From an uncultured Clostridia bacterium (lineage in GTDB: Bacteria; Bacillota_A; Clostridia; Christensenellales; Aristaeellaceae): a stretch of DNA of 10,699 bases. The notes below the pieces were generated by a model. The model was given only the letters and a program-made list of their open reading frames with translations. It did no database searches and was not told the origin of the DNA. Each line of letters begins with the position of its first letter. Position 1 is the stretch's first letter. The stretch covers positions 1-10,699 of the forward strand of contig CAMOGC010000038.1 of assembly GCA_946613955.1 (NCBI GenBank). Direction: 5' to 3'. This document shows, piece by piece, positions 1 through 6,886 of the stretch. A program made the position numbers and the translations under genes.

Positions 1-186
1 ACCTACCTGTATCTGAGCACCACCGGCAAGGAAGGCAACATCATCGCCCGCGTTGATCCCCGGACCACCAGCCGCGCCGGCAACAAGATCCGCATTGCCC
101 TGGATACCAACCGGCTGCACTTCTTCGACAAGGATACCGAGAAGACCATCCTGGCCAAGGATGAGAAGACCAACCTGAAGAAGTAA
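1..186 (+). CDS. ugpC: C-terminal end of a UgpC/MsmX-type sugar ABC importer ATPase (5' end outside window)
   Basis: Reading frame 1 is open from the first base to a TAA at 184-186 and gives 61 residues. The segment reads GNIIARVDPRTTSRAGNK, then IRIALDTNRLHFFDK, then a short charged tail. This is the typical end of the C-terminal regulatory (TOBE-like) domain of UgpC/MsmK/MsmX ATPases, which energise CUT1-type carbohydrate importers and in Firmicutes often serve several importers from one unlinked gene. The Walker and ABC signature motifs lie outside the window, so activity cannot be judged. The family call rests on the strongly conserved end motif. The substrate is unknown. A strong terminator follows at once, so this is the last gene of its transcript. 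The symbol names the family, not a proven glycerol-3-phosphate role. Confidence 0.85.
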   Translation, partial: TYLYLSTTGKEGNIIARVDPRTTSRAGNKIRIALDTNRLHFFDKDTEKTILAKDEKTNLKK

Positions 187-203
187 GATTCGGATTGATT
201 CCG

Positions 204-231
204 CCTCCCGGGTTCGCCCGGGAGGTTTTTT
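204..231 (+). terminator. Rho-independent terminator after the UgpC/MsmX-type ATPase
   Basis: A perfect 9-bp GC-rich stem (CCTCCCGGG at 204-212, CCCGGGAGG at 217-225) closes a TTCG tetraloop and is followed by six T residues (226-231) and more pyrimidines. It begins 17 bases after the ATPase stop codon. Confidence 0.93.
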
Positions 232-234
232 CTC

Positions 235-263
235 TTTTCAGGCGGGGGCAGGAGTGGTATAAT
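235..263 (+). promoter_or_regulatory. Sigma-A type promoter for the CdaR/PucR-like regulator gene
   Basis: A perfect -10 box TATAAT lies at 258-263 with a TG one base upstream (255-256, extended -10). A weak -35 TTTTCA (4 of 6 matches) lies at 235-240 with a 17-base spacer. The -35 box sits in the pyrimidine tract just after the preceding terminator. A start near 270 would give a 5' leader of about 25 bases before the gene at 296. Confidence 0.7.
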
Positions 264-295
264 GCGAAAGTCTGAATGAAGGGGGGCGAAACCGG

Positions 296-949
296 ATGGC
301 GCGGGAGGGTTGCTGCATTGTGGCGCTTCAGCCGGAAGGGGACGCCGTGCCAAAGCTGCTGGAGACGATCCGGGAGCTGGCCCCGATGGAGAAGGACGAC
401 CTGCTGGCCGAAGACGGGGCCGGGCGGGTGCTGCTGATCAAGGGCGGGGAGGATCCGGCCGAGGCGGCGGAATTCGCCATGGCGCTGCTGGACACGGTGG
501 AAGGCGAAACCGGGATCCGGCTGAAGGCCGGGGTCAGCGCAGGGCACGCCGGCCCGGCGGAATGGCCCGCGGGATACCGGGAGGCGGTGGAAGCCATCCG
601 GACCGGGGAGCGGTTTGCCCGATCCGGCCGGGTGCAGGTTTACGGGGATCAGGCGCTGGAGCGGCTGCTGGGCGAGCTGCCGGCCGAAAGCCGGAAGCGG
701 TTCCGGAAACAGCTGGCCGCCGGGAAGGACATCCTGACGCCGGAAACCCGGGAAACCGCGGAGCGCTTTTTTGAGGCGGATCTGAATCTGTCCGTCGCCG
801 CGCGGCAGATGTTCATCCATCGGAATACCCTGACCTACCGGCTGGACCGGATTCAGAAGGAAACGGGGCTGGATCTCCGGAAATTTAACGACGCGGTGAT
901 TTTCCGGGTGCTGATGTCCCTGGCGGCGGCGGAAGAAGAGAAAGACTGA
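296..949 (+). CDS. CdaR/PucR-type transcriptional regulator with C-terminal helix-turn-helix
   Basis: 217 residues. The C-terminal part (about 152-210) carries the PucR-type helix-turn-helix signature: LNLSVAARQMFIHRNTLTYR, then LDRIQKETGLDLRKFNDA. The N-terminal 120 or so residues resemble the GGDEF-like domain placed before this helix-turn-helix in the CdaR family, but no catalytic GGDEF motif is visible and none is expected. CdaR members are usually 350-400 residues with an extra N-terminal sensor; this one lacks it, so it is a short form with unknown ligand. The ATG at 296 has a G-rich ribosome site (GGGGGGC, 281-287) 8 bases upstream, and no in-frame upstream start was found. It has its own promoter directly after the UgpC/MsmX ATPase gene, so a role in controlling sugar import is possible but inferred. 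No terminator is seen before the protease gene 126 bases downstream. Confidence 0.85.
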   Translation: MAREGCCIVALQPEGDAVPKLLETIRELAPMEKDDLLAEDGAGRVLLIKGGEDPAEAAEFAMALLDTVEGETGIRLKAGVSAGHAGPAEWPAGYREAVEAIRTGERFARSGRVQVYGDQALERLLGELPAESRKRFRKQLAAGKDILTPETRETAERFFEADLNLSVAARQMFIHRNTLTYRLDRIQKETGLDLRKFNDAVIFRVLMSLAAAEEEKD

Positions 950-1075
950 GACGGCGCCGGCTTCGGGAAGGAAACCGGGCGACGGGCGGTCCGGGAGGCC
1001 GGGACGGCTACGGAGAGAAGAGAATCAACCCTGCGGCCCCGGAAGGCGGGCCGGCGGGAGAAAAAGGAAGAGAAG

Positions 1076-2350
1076 ATGATGAAGAAAAAGGTACTGTTGG
1101 TGGTGTGCGCGGCGCTGGCGCTGTGCCTGCTGGCGGGATGCACGGTCATGCCGGTGTCCACGCTGGATACCATGTTCCGGGGAACCTCTTCGGCCCCCGC
1201 GGGCGAAGGCGTCGTCGGGGACAGCGGGGACACGGTCACCATCTCCCGGGAGCGGTATGAGCGCTATCGGCAGTTTGACGAGCTGCTGGAGCTCGAGGAC
1301 GCGGTGGACGCGTACTATTACAAAGAGCCCGATCACGAGAAGATGGTTCAGGGCGCCGCGGCGGGTCTGCTGGCCGGGCTGGGGGACCACTATACGTTCT
1401 ACTACACGCCCGAGGACTGGACGAAGATGTGGGAGGACGAGGAGGGCGAGTATGCCGGCATCGGCATTCTGATCAGCTCCAATTACAAGACCGGCCTGTG
1501 CACCATCAGCCGCGTTTTCAAGGGCAGCCCGGCGGAGGCGGCGGGCGTCCATCGGGGCGACATTCTCTACCGTGTCGGCGAGGATCTGTATGTGGTGCCC
1601 GATACGGTGCAGGACGCGGTGGACGTCATGCGGGGCACCCCGGGAACCCCGGTGGAGGTGACCTTCCTGCGGGGCGGGGAGGAGATGACCTATACCCTGA
1701 ACCGTGCGATTATTACCGTGAACCAGGTCGAAAGCACGGTGCTGGAGGACGGAATCGGCTACATCGCCGTCTATCAGTTCGCCGGGGAAGTGGATAAGGA
1801 ATTTGAAAAGGCGCTGACCGGGCTGATTGATCAGGGCGTGACCGACGTTATCATCGACCTGCGGGACAATCCCGGCGGATGGGTGGACGACAGCCAGAAC
1901 ATCGCGGACCAGTTCCTGGACGAGGGGGATGTGTGCTATCTGCTGTATCGGGACGGGCATGAGGAGCACGTCTACAAGACCAAAGACGGCAAGGTGGATA
2001 TCAAGCATGTCGTGCTGCTGGTCAACGAAAACAGCGCCAGCTCCTCTGAAATCCTGACCGGCGCCCTGCGGGACCGGATGGGGGCGACGGTGGTCGGCGT
2101 TAAGACCTACGGCAAGGGCATCGTCCAGCTGGTTATGCCCGTCGGGAAGAACGGCGCCGGCTTCCAGATTACCACGGCGGAATACCGGACGCCCAACGGC
2201 ACCGCCGTTCACGAAGTGGGTCTGACGCCGGACGTGGAGATCCCCCTGGAGGAGGGCGACAACGGCATGTATGACTTCGCCGACACGGAGAAGGATCCCC
2301 AGCTGAAAAAGGCGCTGGAGGTTATGCGGGAAAAGAGAAAGGAAAAGTAA
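1076..2350 (+). CDS. S41 family carboxyl-terminal processing protease, predicted lipoprotein
   Basis: 424 residues. The N-terminus MMKKK plus a hydrophobic stretch ends in the lipobox LLAGC, with Cys22 as the predicted lipidated residue, so the protease should face outward on the membrane. Residues 120-215 form a PDZ domain (YAGIGILI, SPAEAAGVHRGDILYRV). Residues about 220-390 are the S41 domain with VIIDLRDNPGG (258-268). The catalytic pair is seen as Ser322 in NENSASSSE and Lys347 in KTYGKG, 25 residues apart as in characterised CtpA enzymes. The family cuts proteins near their C-termini, often envelope proteins; the target here is unknown. ATG codons at 1076 and 1079 both fit the ribosome site AGGAAG (1065-1070); the start may be the second. 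It lies 126 bases after the CdaR-like gene with no obvious promoter between, so co-transcription is plausible. Confidence 0.93.
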   Translation: MMKKKVLLVVCAALALCLLAGCTVMPVSTLDTMFRGTSSAPAGEGVVGDSGDTVTISRERYERYRQFDELLELEDAVDAYYYKEPDHEKMVQGAAAGLLAGLGDHYTFYYTPEDWTKMWEDEEGEYAGIGILISSNYKTGLCTISRVFKGSPAEAAGVHRGDILYRVGEDLYVVPDTVQDAVDVMRGTPGTPVEVTFLRGGEEMTYTLNRAIITVNQVESTVLEDGIGYIAVYQFAGEVDKEFEKALTGLIDQGVTDVIIDLRDNPGGWVDDSQNIADQFLDEGDVCYLLYRDGHEEHVYKTKDGKVDIKHVVLLVNENSASSSEILTGALRDRMGATVVGVKTYGKGIVQLVMPVGKNGAGFQITTAEYRTPNGTAVHEVGLTPDVEIPLEEGDNGMYDFADTEKDPQLKKALEVMREKRKEK

Positions 2351-2372
2351 GGAGATTATTCCGTGACACCCT

Positions 2373-2407
2373 TTCCCCTCCGCCCGCGGACGGAGGGGAA
2401 GTTTATT
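2373..2407 (+). terminator. Rho-independent terminator after the S41 protease gene
   Basis: A perfect 10-bp stem (TTCCCCTCCG at 2373-2382, CGGAGGGGAA at 2391-2400) with an 8-base loop is followed by GTTTATTC. The T-tract is short and broken, so termination may be partial. Confidence 0.7.
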
Positions 2408-2437
2408 CAAACGCGACAATAAAAGGAGGAAAGGATC

Positions 2438-3352
2438 ATGAAAAAACTGACGGCGGTTCTGGCCGCCCTGATCATGCTGGTCAGCGTGCTGGCCCTGGCG
2501 GGAGCGGAGGACGCTCCCATGAAGCTGTCCGCCCCGGCGGGGGCGCCGGCGCTGGCGGTGGCGACGCTGGCGGCCGAAAACCCGGAAAACTACACCTTTG
2601 TGGCGGCGGACACCATCGCCGCGGAATTCCAGAAAAACGAGGCAGATTTTATCATCGCGCCCATCAACGCCGGCGCGAAGCTTTACAAGGGCGGCAAGTC
2701 CACCTATCGGCTGGCGGCGGTGGTGACCTGGGGCAACCTGTTCATCGCCTCCCAGAAGGAAAACTTCAGCCTCGAGGATCTCAAGGGCGGAAAGATTACC
2801 CTTTTCGGCGAAAACACCATTAACGCCTCCGTCGTGCTGGCCAGCCTGAAGGCCGCCGGATACGAGCCGGAGGTGGAGTATCTGGCGGGCGCCGCCAATA
2901 CCCAGGCGCTGCTGATGGAGGACGGAAACGCCATCGTCGTGACCGCGGAGCCGGCGCTGACGGCGGCGAAGATGAAGAACAGCGGGATTACCGCCTATCC
3001 GGTCAACGAGCTGCTGAAGAAGGCGACGGGATTCGACGGATATACCCAGGCGGGTCTTTTCGTCCGGGAAAAGACGGCCCAGGAGCGCCCCGACGCGGTG
3101 CGGGCCTATCTGGCCGGCGTGGAGGAGGCTGCCGGGAAGTGCGAAAGCGATATTCCCGCCGTGGCCGAGGCGGCGGTCAAGCTGGAAATCCTGCCCAACG
3201 CCAAGGTTGCTGAAAAGGCCATTCCCGGATGCGCCATTCGCTTCCTTTCGGCGAAGGAGGCCCGGGAACAGGTGGAGGCGACGGCGAACCTTGATCTGAG
3301 CCAGTTCGGCGGCGCCCTGCCCGCGGATGATTTCTACTATGGAGCGGAATAA
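2438..3352 (+). CDS. Secreted NMT1/SsuA-like ABC importer substrate-binding protein
   Basis: 304 residues. An N-terminal signal peptide (MKK, hydrophobic 4-20) ends at ALAGA|ED, an A-X-A signal peptidase I site; there is no lipobox cysteine. The body resembles the NitT/TauT/SsuA group of type II binding proteins: a repeated stretch with FIIAPINAGAKLYKGG (71-86), a middle LEDLKGGKITLFGENT (112-127) and the end GGALPADDFYYG (291-302), common in Firmicutes members. The overlapping downstream gene is an SsuC/TauC-like permease, which supports an import role. The ligand cannot be told; relatives bind sulfonates, nitrate, thiamine or flavin precursors. The ATG at 2438 has a strong AAGGAGG ribosome site 8 bases upstream. 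No clear promoter is seen in the 30 bases after the preceding terminator, so some read-through may supply transcript. Cys235 and Cys265 are the only cysteines. Confidence 0.82.
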   Translation: MKKLTAVLAALIMLVSVLALAGAEDAPMKLSAPAGAPALAVATLAAENPENYTFVAADTIAAEFQKNEADFIIAPINAGAKLYKGGKSTYRLAAVVTWGNLFIASQKENFSLEDLKGGKITLFGENTINASVVLASLKAAGYEPEVEYLAGAANTQALLMEDGNAIVVTAEPALTAAKMKNSGITAYPVNELLKKATGFDGYTQAGLFVREKTAQERPDAVRAYLAGVEEAAGKCESDIPAVAEAAVKLEILPNAKVAEKAIPGCAIRFLSAKEAREQVEATANLDLSQFGGALPADDFYYGAE

Positions 3353-4100
3353 GATTCAAAACGGGACGGCCACCTGCCTGGGGATCATCCTTGTGGGATG
3401 CCTGATCCAGGCAGCGGGCCGGATGAAGGGGGACGCGCTGGTTTTTCCGGGCGTCCCCCAAATTCTTGCCGCCTTTTTCCGGCTGCTGGGGGAGGAAAAA
3501 ACCTGGCTCCAGATCGGAACGACCCTGGGGCATCTGGCCCTGGTGATGGCGATTTCGACGGCGGCCGGGGCGGCGCTGGGCCTCGCCCAGGGACTCAGCC
3601 CTTTCTTCCGGGGGCTGACGCGGCCGCTGATGATCCTTCTGCGGGCGATCCCGATGATCGTATTGACGGTTATCGTCATGGTGCTGACCTCCTATGACCG
3701 GGTGCCGGTGGCCGCCAGCAGCCTGATCCTGATCCCGATGATCGCGGAGGCGGCCTGCGAGGGCTGCCTGCGGATCGAGCCGGAGCTGATCGACGTTTAT
3801 CGGATGAACAGCGGGCTGAACGCGCGGGTCGTCGCGGAGGTCTATCTGCCGCTGATGGGCGGATATCTGCGCCAGGCGTGGTTCAACGCCGCGGGTATGG
3901 GCATCCGCATGGTCGTGACCACGGAATACCTGGTTCAGACCCGGAACTCCCTGGGCAAGGCGGTCTTTACCAGCGGGTATTTTTACAATTATGACGAAAT
4001 CTACGCCTACGCCCTGATCATGATCCTGCTCGTGCTGGGGATCAGCGAGGGGCCGGGACGGATCGCCCGGGCTGTACAAAAGCGGAGAAACGGGGTATAA
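3339..4100 (+). CDS. SsuC/TauC-like ABC importer permease
   Basis: 253 residues from ATG 3339 (MERNKIQNG). An in-frame ATG at 3327 would add four residues; neither has a good ribosome site. Both overlap the binding-protein gene (by 14 or 26 bases), so translational coupling is likely. About six hydrophobic segments are visible. The binding-protein-dependent transport fold is shown by the cytoplasmic coupling loop, with EAACEGCLRIEPELIDVY followed by VYLPLMGGYLRQAW, matching the EAA-type loop and the downstream L-P segment of SsuC/TauC permeases. It should form a homodimeric channel that receives substrate from the upstream binding protein. The matching SsuB/TauB-type ATPase is not next to it; the following gene is a VanW protein on its own promoter. 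The ATPase must be encoded elsewhere or shared. Substrate unknown. Confidence 0.87.
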   Translation: MERNKIQNGTATCLGIILVGCLIQAAGRMKGDALVFPGVPQILAAFFRLLGEEKTWLQIGTTLGHLALVMAISTAAGAALGLAQGLSPFFRGLTRPLMILLRAIPMIVLTVIVMVLTSYDRVPVAASSLILIPMIAEAACEGCLRIEPELIDVYRMNSGLNARVVAEVYLPLMGGYLRQAWFNAAGMGIRMVVTTEYLVQTRNSLGKAVFTSGYFYNYDEIYAYALIMILLVLGISEGPGRIARAVQKRRNGV

Positions 4101-4101
4101 T
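4073..4101 (+). promoter_or_regulatory. Predicted sigma-A promoter overlapping the permease stop codon, driving the VanW gene
   Basis: A perfect -10 TATAAT at 4096-4101 contains the permease TAA (4098-4100). A -35 TGTACA (4 of 6) lies at 4073-4078 with an exact 17-base spacer. A start near 4108 would give a leader of about 185 bases before the VanW gene. The coding overlap weakens the call a little, but the box and spacing match two other promoters in the window. Confidence 0.65.
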
Positions 4102-4293
4102 GCCTCTGTTCCCGGCGGAAAAGCGCGGGGAAAGCTTCGCTTGCTTCGTGGGGAAGCTGGGGATGATCCCCGGGCAGGCCCGCGGGAAAAGGCGTGTTCC
4201 GGGCCGGGCCCGGGAAGCCGGCGGAAAAGCCTTCGCTTTTGGGCGGGCTGGCCGAAGGCATAAGATCAAGAATGGAAGGGGCGCTGACAGATC
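4102..4293 (+). promoter_or_regulatory. GC-rich structured leader upstream of the VanW-domain gene
   Basis: The gap of about 190 bases contains a run of inverted repeats: AGCTTC/GAAGCT (4133-4138, 4153-4158), GGGG/CCCC (4159-4162, 4168-4171), CGGGC/GCCCG (4171-4182) and GCCTTCG/CGAAGGC (4229-4235, 4253-4259). A 13-base direct repeat CCGGCGGAAAAGC occurs at 4112-4124 and 4218-4230. No T-tract follows a stem, so it is not a plain terminator, and it matches no riboswitch class I know. A 65-codon frame spans it, from ATG 4100 (overlapping the permease stop as TAATG) to TGA 4297 (overlapping the next start as GTGA). The direct repeat falls in different frames of that ORF, which favours nucleic-acid structure over coding. 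Confidence 0.45.
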
Positions 4294-5520
4294 GTGAGCG
4301 GAACCGGATTTTGGAAAAAGAGCGTCGCGCTGCTGATGGCGCTGTGCGTGATGATGACGGCGCTGCCGGCGGTTTCCCTGGCGGCGGACGGGGAGGATGA
4401 GGACGCCTATGCCGGCGGCGAGGAGCTGACCGGATCGGAGGCGGAGGACGCCGAGGGCGAGGACACGGAGAACGTGGCCGTGGCGAATCCCAACGCGGTT
4501 TACCATGAAAAGACGAAGGAAGATTTCGACAAGAATTCTCCCGCCCTTTATTATGGAAGAATTACCGACGTTTTCGAATACAGCATCTATTCCGAGAAGA
4601 GCACCAATTCAACCCGCCTGTTCAAGGGACTGAAGAACAAGCAGGTCGAGGTGCTGTATGTGGGGCTGGTATGGGTGATCGTCCGGTATCAGGGAAAGAT
4701 CGGCTATGTCAAGCGGGAATATCTGAGCAAGGATTTTGAGGCCCTGGATCCGGTCAACACCGCGCCCTTCAACGTCCAGAAGCACCAGTATATCGCCACC
4801 GTGGCCAGGGAATGCTATGTCCGGAAAACCATGACCAAGGAGCCCCTCGAGGAAAAGAACTACAAGAGCTACTGGGTCAAGCTGAACCCGGGCACCCAGA
4901 TTTCCATCTGGCAGTTTATGGACGGATGGGCCGTCGTCAACTATATGCGCTCCTACGGCTATATCGACCCCAACGATCTGAAGGATCTGATTCCTGTCTC
5001 CCCGACGGATCAGCCCATCAGCAAGGAAAGCCCCATCGCGGCCTATACCAGCTATTACACGATGAAGCATCTGCTCCCCGGCGCCAGCAAGGAAACCAAG
5101 GAGCTGAACAAAAACCGGATCTGGAACATCGGCCACGGGGCCGAGAAGATTACGCGGACGGGCCTTTTGCAGCCCGGCGACGTTTTCAACGGCAACAAGG
5201 GGAACATCGGGCCCTATCGGGAGTACAAGCAGGCGATCGGGCTGGTGGACGGGAAAGCGGTCCGCTCCAGCGGCGGCGGAACCTGCCAGGTCAGCTCCAC
5301 CCTGTATAACATCGTCGTTCAGATGCCGGGGCTGACGATCCTGAAGCGGCGGCCCCACGGATACGGCGGCGCCAGCTATCTGCCGATCCACTGCGACGCG
5401 GCCGTGGGCAACGACAGCCTGAATTTCATCTTCCGAAACGATTATGATTTCCCGATCCAGCTGGTGGGCAAATCCTCCGGCGACGGCGCCCTGCTGATGA
5501 TGGCCTATCGGGCCGACTGA
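4294..5520 (+). CDS. Secreted VanW-domain protein with two likely SH3-like domains
   Basis: 408 residues from GTG 4294. The start fits a signal peptide: basic N-terminus, hydrophobic 10-24, cleavage near AVSLA|AD (about residue 30). A GGAAGGGG ribosome site at 4274-4281 lies 12 bases upstream, rather far. An acidic low-complexity linker covers about 32-60. Residues about 85-150 and 165-232 look like two bacterial SH3-like domains (WVIVRYQGKIGYVKREYL; WAVVNYMRSYGYID), which commonly bind cell-wall material. The VanW domain fills about 278-400, with the hallmark GGGTCQVSSTLYN (327-339), RRPHGYGGASYLPIHCDAA and FIFRNDYDFPIQL. VanW was named from vancomycin-resistance clusters, but its biochemical role is not settled and no other resistance gene is near. 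A cell-wall-associated role is inferred from export plus SH3-like domains. It has its own promoter and terminator, so it is likely monocistronic. Confidence 0.9.
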   Translation: MSGTGFWKKSVALLMALCVMMTALPAVSLAADGEDEDAYAGGEELTGSEAEDAEGEDTENVAVANPNAVYHEKTKEDFDKNSPALYYGRITDVFEYSIYSEKSTNSTRLFKGLKNKQVEVLYVGLVWVIVRYQGKIGYVKREYLSKDFEALDPVNTAPFNVQKHQYIATVARECYVRKTMTKEPLEEKNYKSYWVKLNPGTQISIWQFMDGWAVVNYMRSYGYIDPNDLKDLIPVSPTDQPISKESPIAAYTSYYTMKHLLPGASKETKELNKNRIWNIGHGAEKITRTGLLQPGDVFNGNKGNIGPYREYKQAIGLVDGKAVRSSGGGTCQVSSTLYNIVVQMPGLTILKRRPHGYGGASYLPIHCDAAVGNDSLNFIFRNDYDFPIQLVGKSSGDGALLMMAYRAD

Positions 5521-5566
5521 GCCGGGCGGGAGCAGCTTTTGTAAAAAAATATTCTGTGCTTTTCCA

Positions 5567-5592
5567 GCGCCGGATCCGTCCGGCGCGTTTTT
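5567..5592 (+). terminator. Rho-independent terminator after the VanW gene
   Basis: A 7-bp stem (GCGCCGG at 5567-5573, CCGGCGC at 5580-5586) with a 6-base loop is followed by G and TTTTT (5588-5592). It begins 46 bases after the VanW stop codon. Confidence 0.87.
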
Positions 5593-5749
5593 GCTGGGAA
5601 GAATCGGTTCCTTCGATGACTGATTCATGACGGCAAATACGGCGGAGAGCATTGGAAGAGATTTGTCCTATTCCAGGGGAAAACCCGGAACGTGGCGAAA
5701 AACAGGAAAAATATGGTTAACAAAACGCACAGAAAATACAGGAAAGAGA

Positions 5750-5778
5750 TTGCAACTTGCCAGAAGAACGGATATAAT
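5750..5778 (+). promoter_or_regulatory. Sigma-A promoter for the pseudo-receiver gene
   Basis: TTGCAA (5750-5755) and a perfect TATAAT (5773-5778) are separated by exactly 17 bases. A start near 5785 gives a leader of about 50 bases before ATG 5837. The upstream 157 bases (5593-5749) are A-rich and hold no gene. Confidence 0.8.
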
Positions 5779-5836
5779 GGCATACGAGGGAGATTCCATA
5801 TCTTCCCTGACGGATCGTTTGCTGGAGGAGGAAGGA

Positions 5837-6652
5837 ATGTATAAGCTGCTGCTTGTATCGGACCGAAAAGACGTTCTGGAAGCTTTCGACCTGGTGCAGA
5901 ACTGGGAATACAACGGCTTCCGCCGGCCGCATATCCGCCAGGATATCGACGGGGCGCGGGAGTGCCTGAAAAAGCACCATGCCGACGCCATCTCTATCGC
6001 CGTTTCCGCTTCCGAGGAGGAAAAGCTTCTGGAGATGCTTCGCGCGGAATATCCCCTGCTCCCGATCTTTGAGGCCGGGACGACGCCGGAGAAGGTTTCC
6101 TTCTACCTCAACGAGCTGCTGGCGGAGCTGAACCGGATGCGGGCCGATTTTTCCAGCATGGCGGGGAACCCGCAGGCGATGATGATCAAATCCCGCCGGC
6201 TGCTTTTCCGGAAGCTGGTGGGCGGAACGCCCATCACGCAGGAGGAGCTGCGCCGGTGGATGCGGCTGGTTCGGAGCCGGATGAATCCGGACGGGCCCTG
6301 CGCCCTTCTGCGGCTTGAGCAGGTGGATCAGGCGGATCGGGGGCTCTTCGGCGGCACGCCGCATGAGCAGGACTACATGATGGAAAGAACGCTGTTCCAG
6401 TCCTTCGGCGGGGATGTGAAGGGATATCATGTGCTGCCGCTGATTACGGACCAGCGGGATACCTTCGTGCTGGTGGGACCCCTGCGGGGGAGCGAGGAGG
6501 CGAAGGGCACATCCAGCCTGTCCGCCATGCTGAACCCCTGCATCGAAGAGGGGCTGAGCCATGTGGAGGAATATACGGGGCTTCGCTTCAAGGTAACGGA
6601 GATCGAGGTGCTCCCCTGCATGTATGCCCTTTGCAGCGACTGGATCGGGTGA
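5837..6652 (+). CDS. YesN-like orphan pseudo-receiver protein lacking the AraC DNA-binding domain
   Basis: 271 residues from ATG 5837, chosen because AGGAGG (5826-5831) sits 5 bases upstream and the promoter at 5750-5778 lies inside any longer frame (an ATG at 5627 adds 70 non-conserved residues). Residues 1-100 have the layout of a response-regulator receiver: MYKLLLVSD with Asp9 at the first strand, and a third strand ADAISIAV (49-56). At the usual phosphoacceptor site there is no aspartate (Ala/Val instead), and the conserved late lysine is not evident, so phosphotransfer is unlikely. Residues about 117-260 resemble the variable middle domain of YesN-type regulators (SRRLLFRKLVGG, then an ALLRLEQVD strand). 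YesN proteins continue into an AraC helix-turn-helix; here the protein stops at DWIG and no helix-turn-helix codes in the next 230 bases. It could act by protein contacts. Function unknown; the YesN likeness is judged by eye. Confidence 0.7.
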   Translation: MYKLLLVSDRKDVLEAFDLVQNWEYNGFRRPHIRQDIDGARECLKKHHADAISIAVSASEEEKLLEMLRAEYPLLPIFEAGTTPEKVSFYLNELLAELNRMRADFSSMAGNPQAMMIKSRRLLFRKLVGGTPITQEELRRWMRLVRSRMNPDGPCALLRLEQVDQADRGLFGGTPHEQDYMMERTLFQSFGGDVKGYHVLPLITDQRDTFVLVGPLRGSEEAKGTSSLSAMLNPCIEEGLSHVEEYTGLRFKVTEIEVLPCMYALCSDWIG

Positions 6653-6829
6653 GCGCATTCGGCATGGAAGCTGTCTGAAAGCGCGGCGGGGATCCGGAAA
6701 CCAGGACGAGCAACGTTCGCCGGGAAATCCGGCGGCTCGGAACAGCGGAACATAGGTTTTATCGCGGCTCCGGGAAGGGAAAAGCGCTTGCCGGCGCGAA
6801 AAGAATAAGAGGAAATTCGAGCTCCGGTG

Positions 6830-6859
6830 TTGGGCCGGGGCGTGAATAACAGGTATCAT
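6830..6859 (+). promoter_or_regulatory. Possible promoter for the SPFH gene
   Basis: TTGGGC (6830-6835, 3 of 6) and TATCAT (6854-6859, 5 of 6) with an 18-base spacer, 27 bases before the SPFH start codon. The rest of the 234-base gap after the pseudo-receiver gene shows a small GCCGG/CCGGC hairpin (6719-6733) but no T-tract terminator and no gene. Confidence 0.45.
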
Positions 6860-6886
6860 TGAACGACCATAAGGAGGAAAAACGCG

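Noticed and set aside
296..949. An active diguanylate cyclase reading of the regulator's N-terminal half
   Set aside because: There is no GG(D/E)EF motif; the CdaR family only borrows the fold, and the helix-turn-helix end identifies a transcription regulator.
1025..2419. A 464-codon open frame on the minus strand opposite the S41 protease gene
   Set aside because: It is the antisense shadow of a well-supported gene, is rich in His, Arg, Pro and Gln with no recognisable domain, and arises from strong GC third-position bias.
3177..4079. A 300-codon minus-strand frame opposite the permease gene
   Set aside because: Low-complexity His/Gln/Arg/Pro composition, opposite a membrane protein gene with a conserved coupling loop.
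4102..4293. A known riboswitch or T-box in the VanW leader
   Set aside because: No conserved core, T-box motif or terminator/antiterminator pair that I can recognise is present.
5627..5836. A 70-residue N-terminal extension of the pseudo-receiver protein from ATG 5627
   Set aside because: No ribosome site at 5627, the promoter at 5750-5778 lies inside it, and the receiver-like sequence begins exactly at ATG 5837 with AGGAGG ahead.
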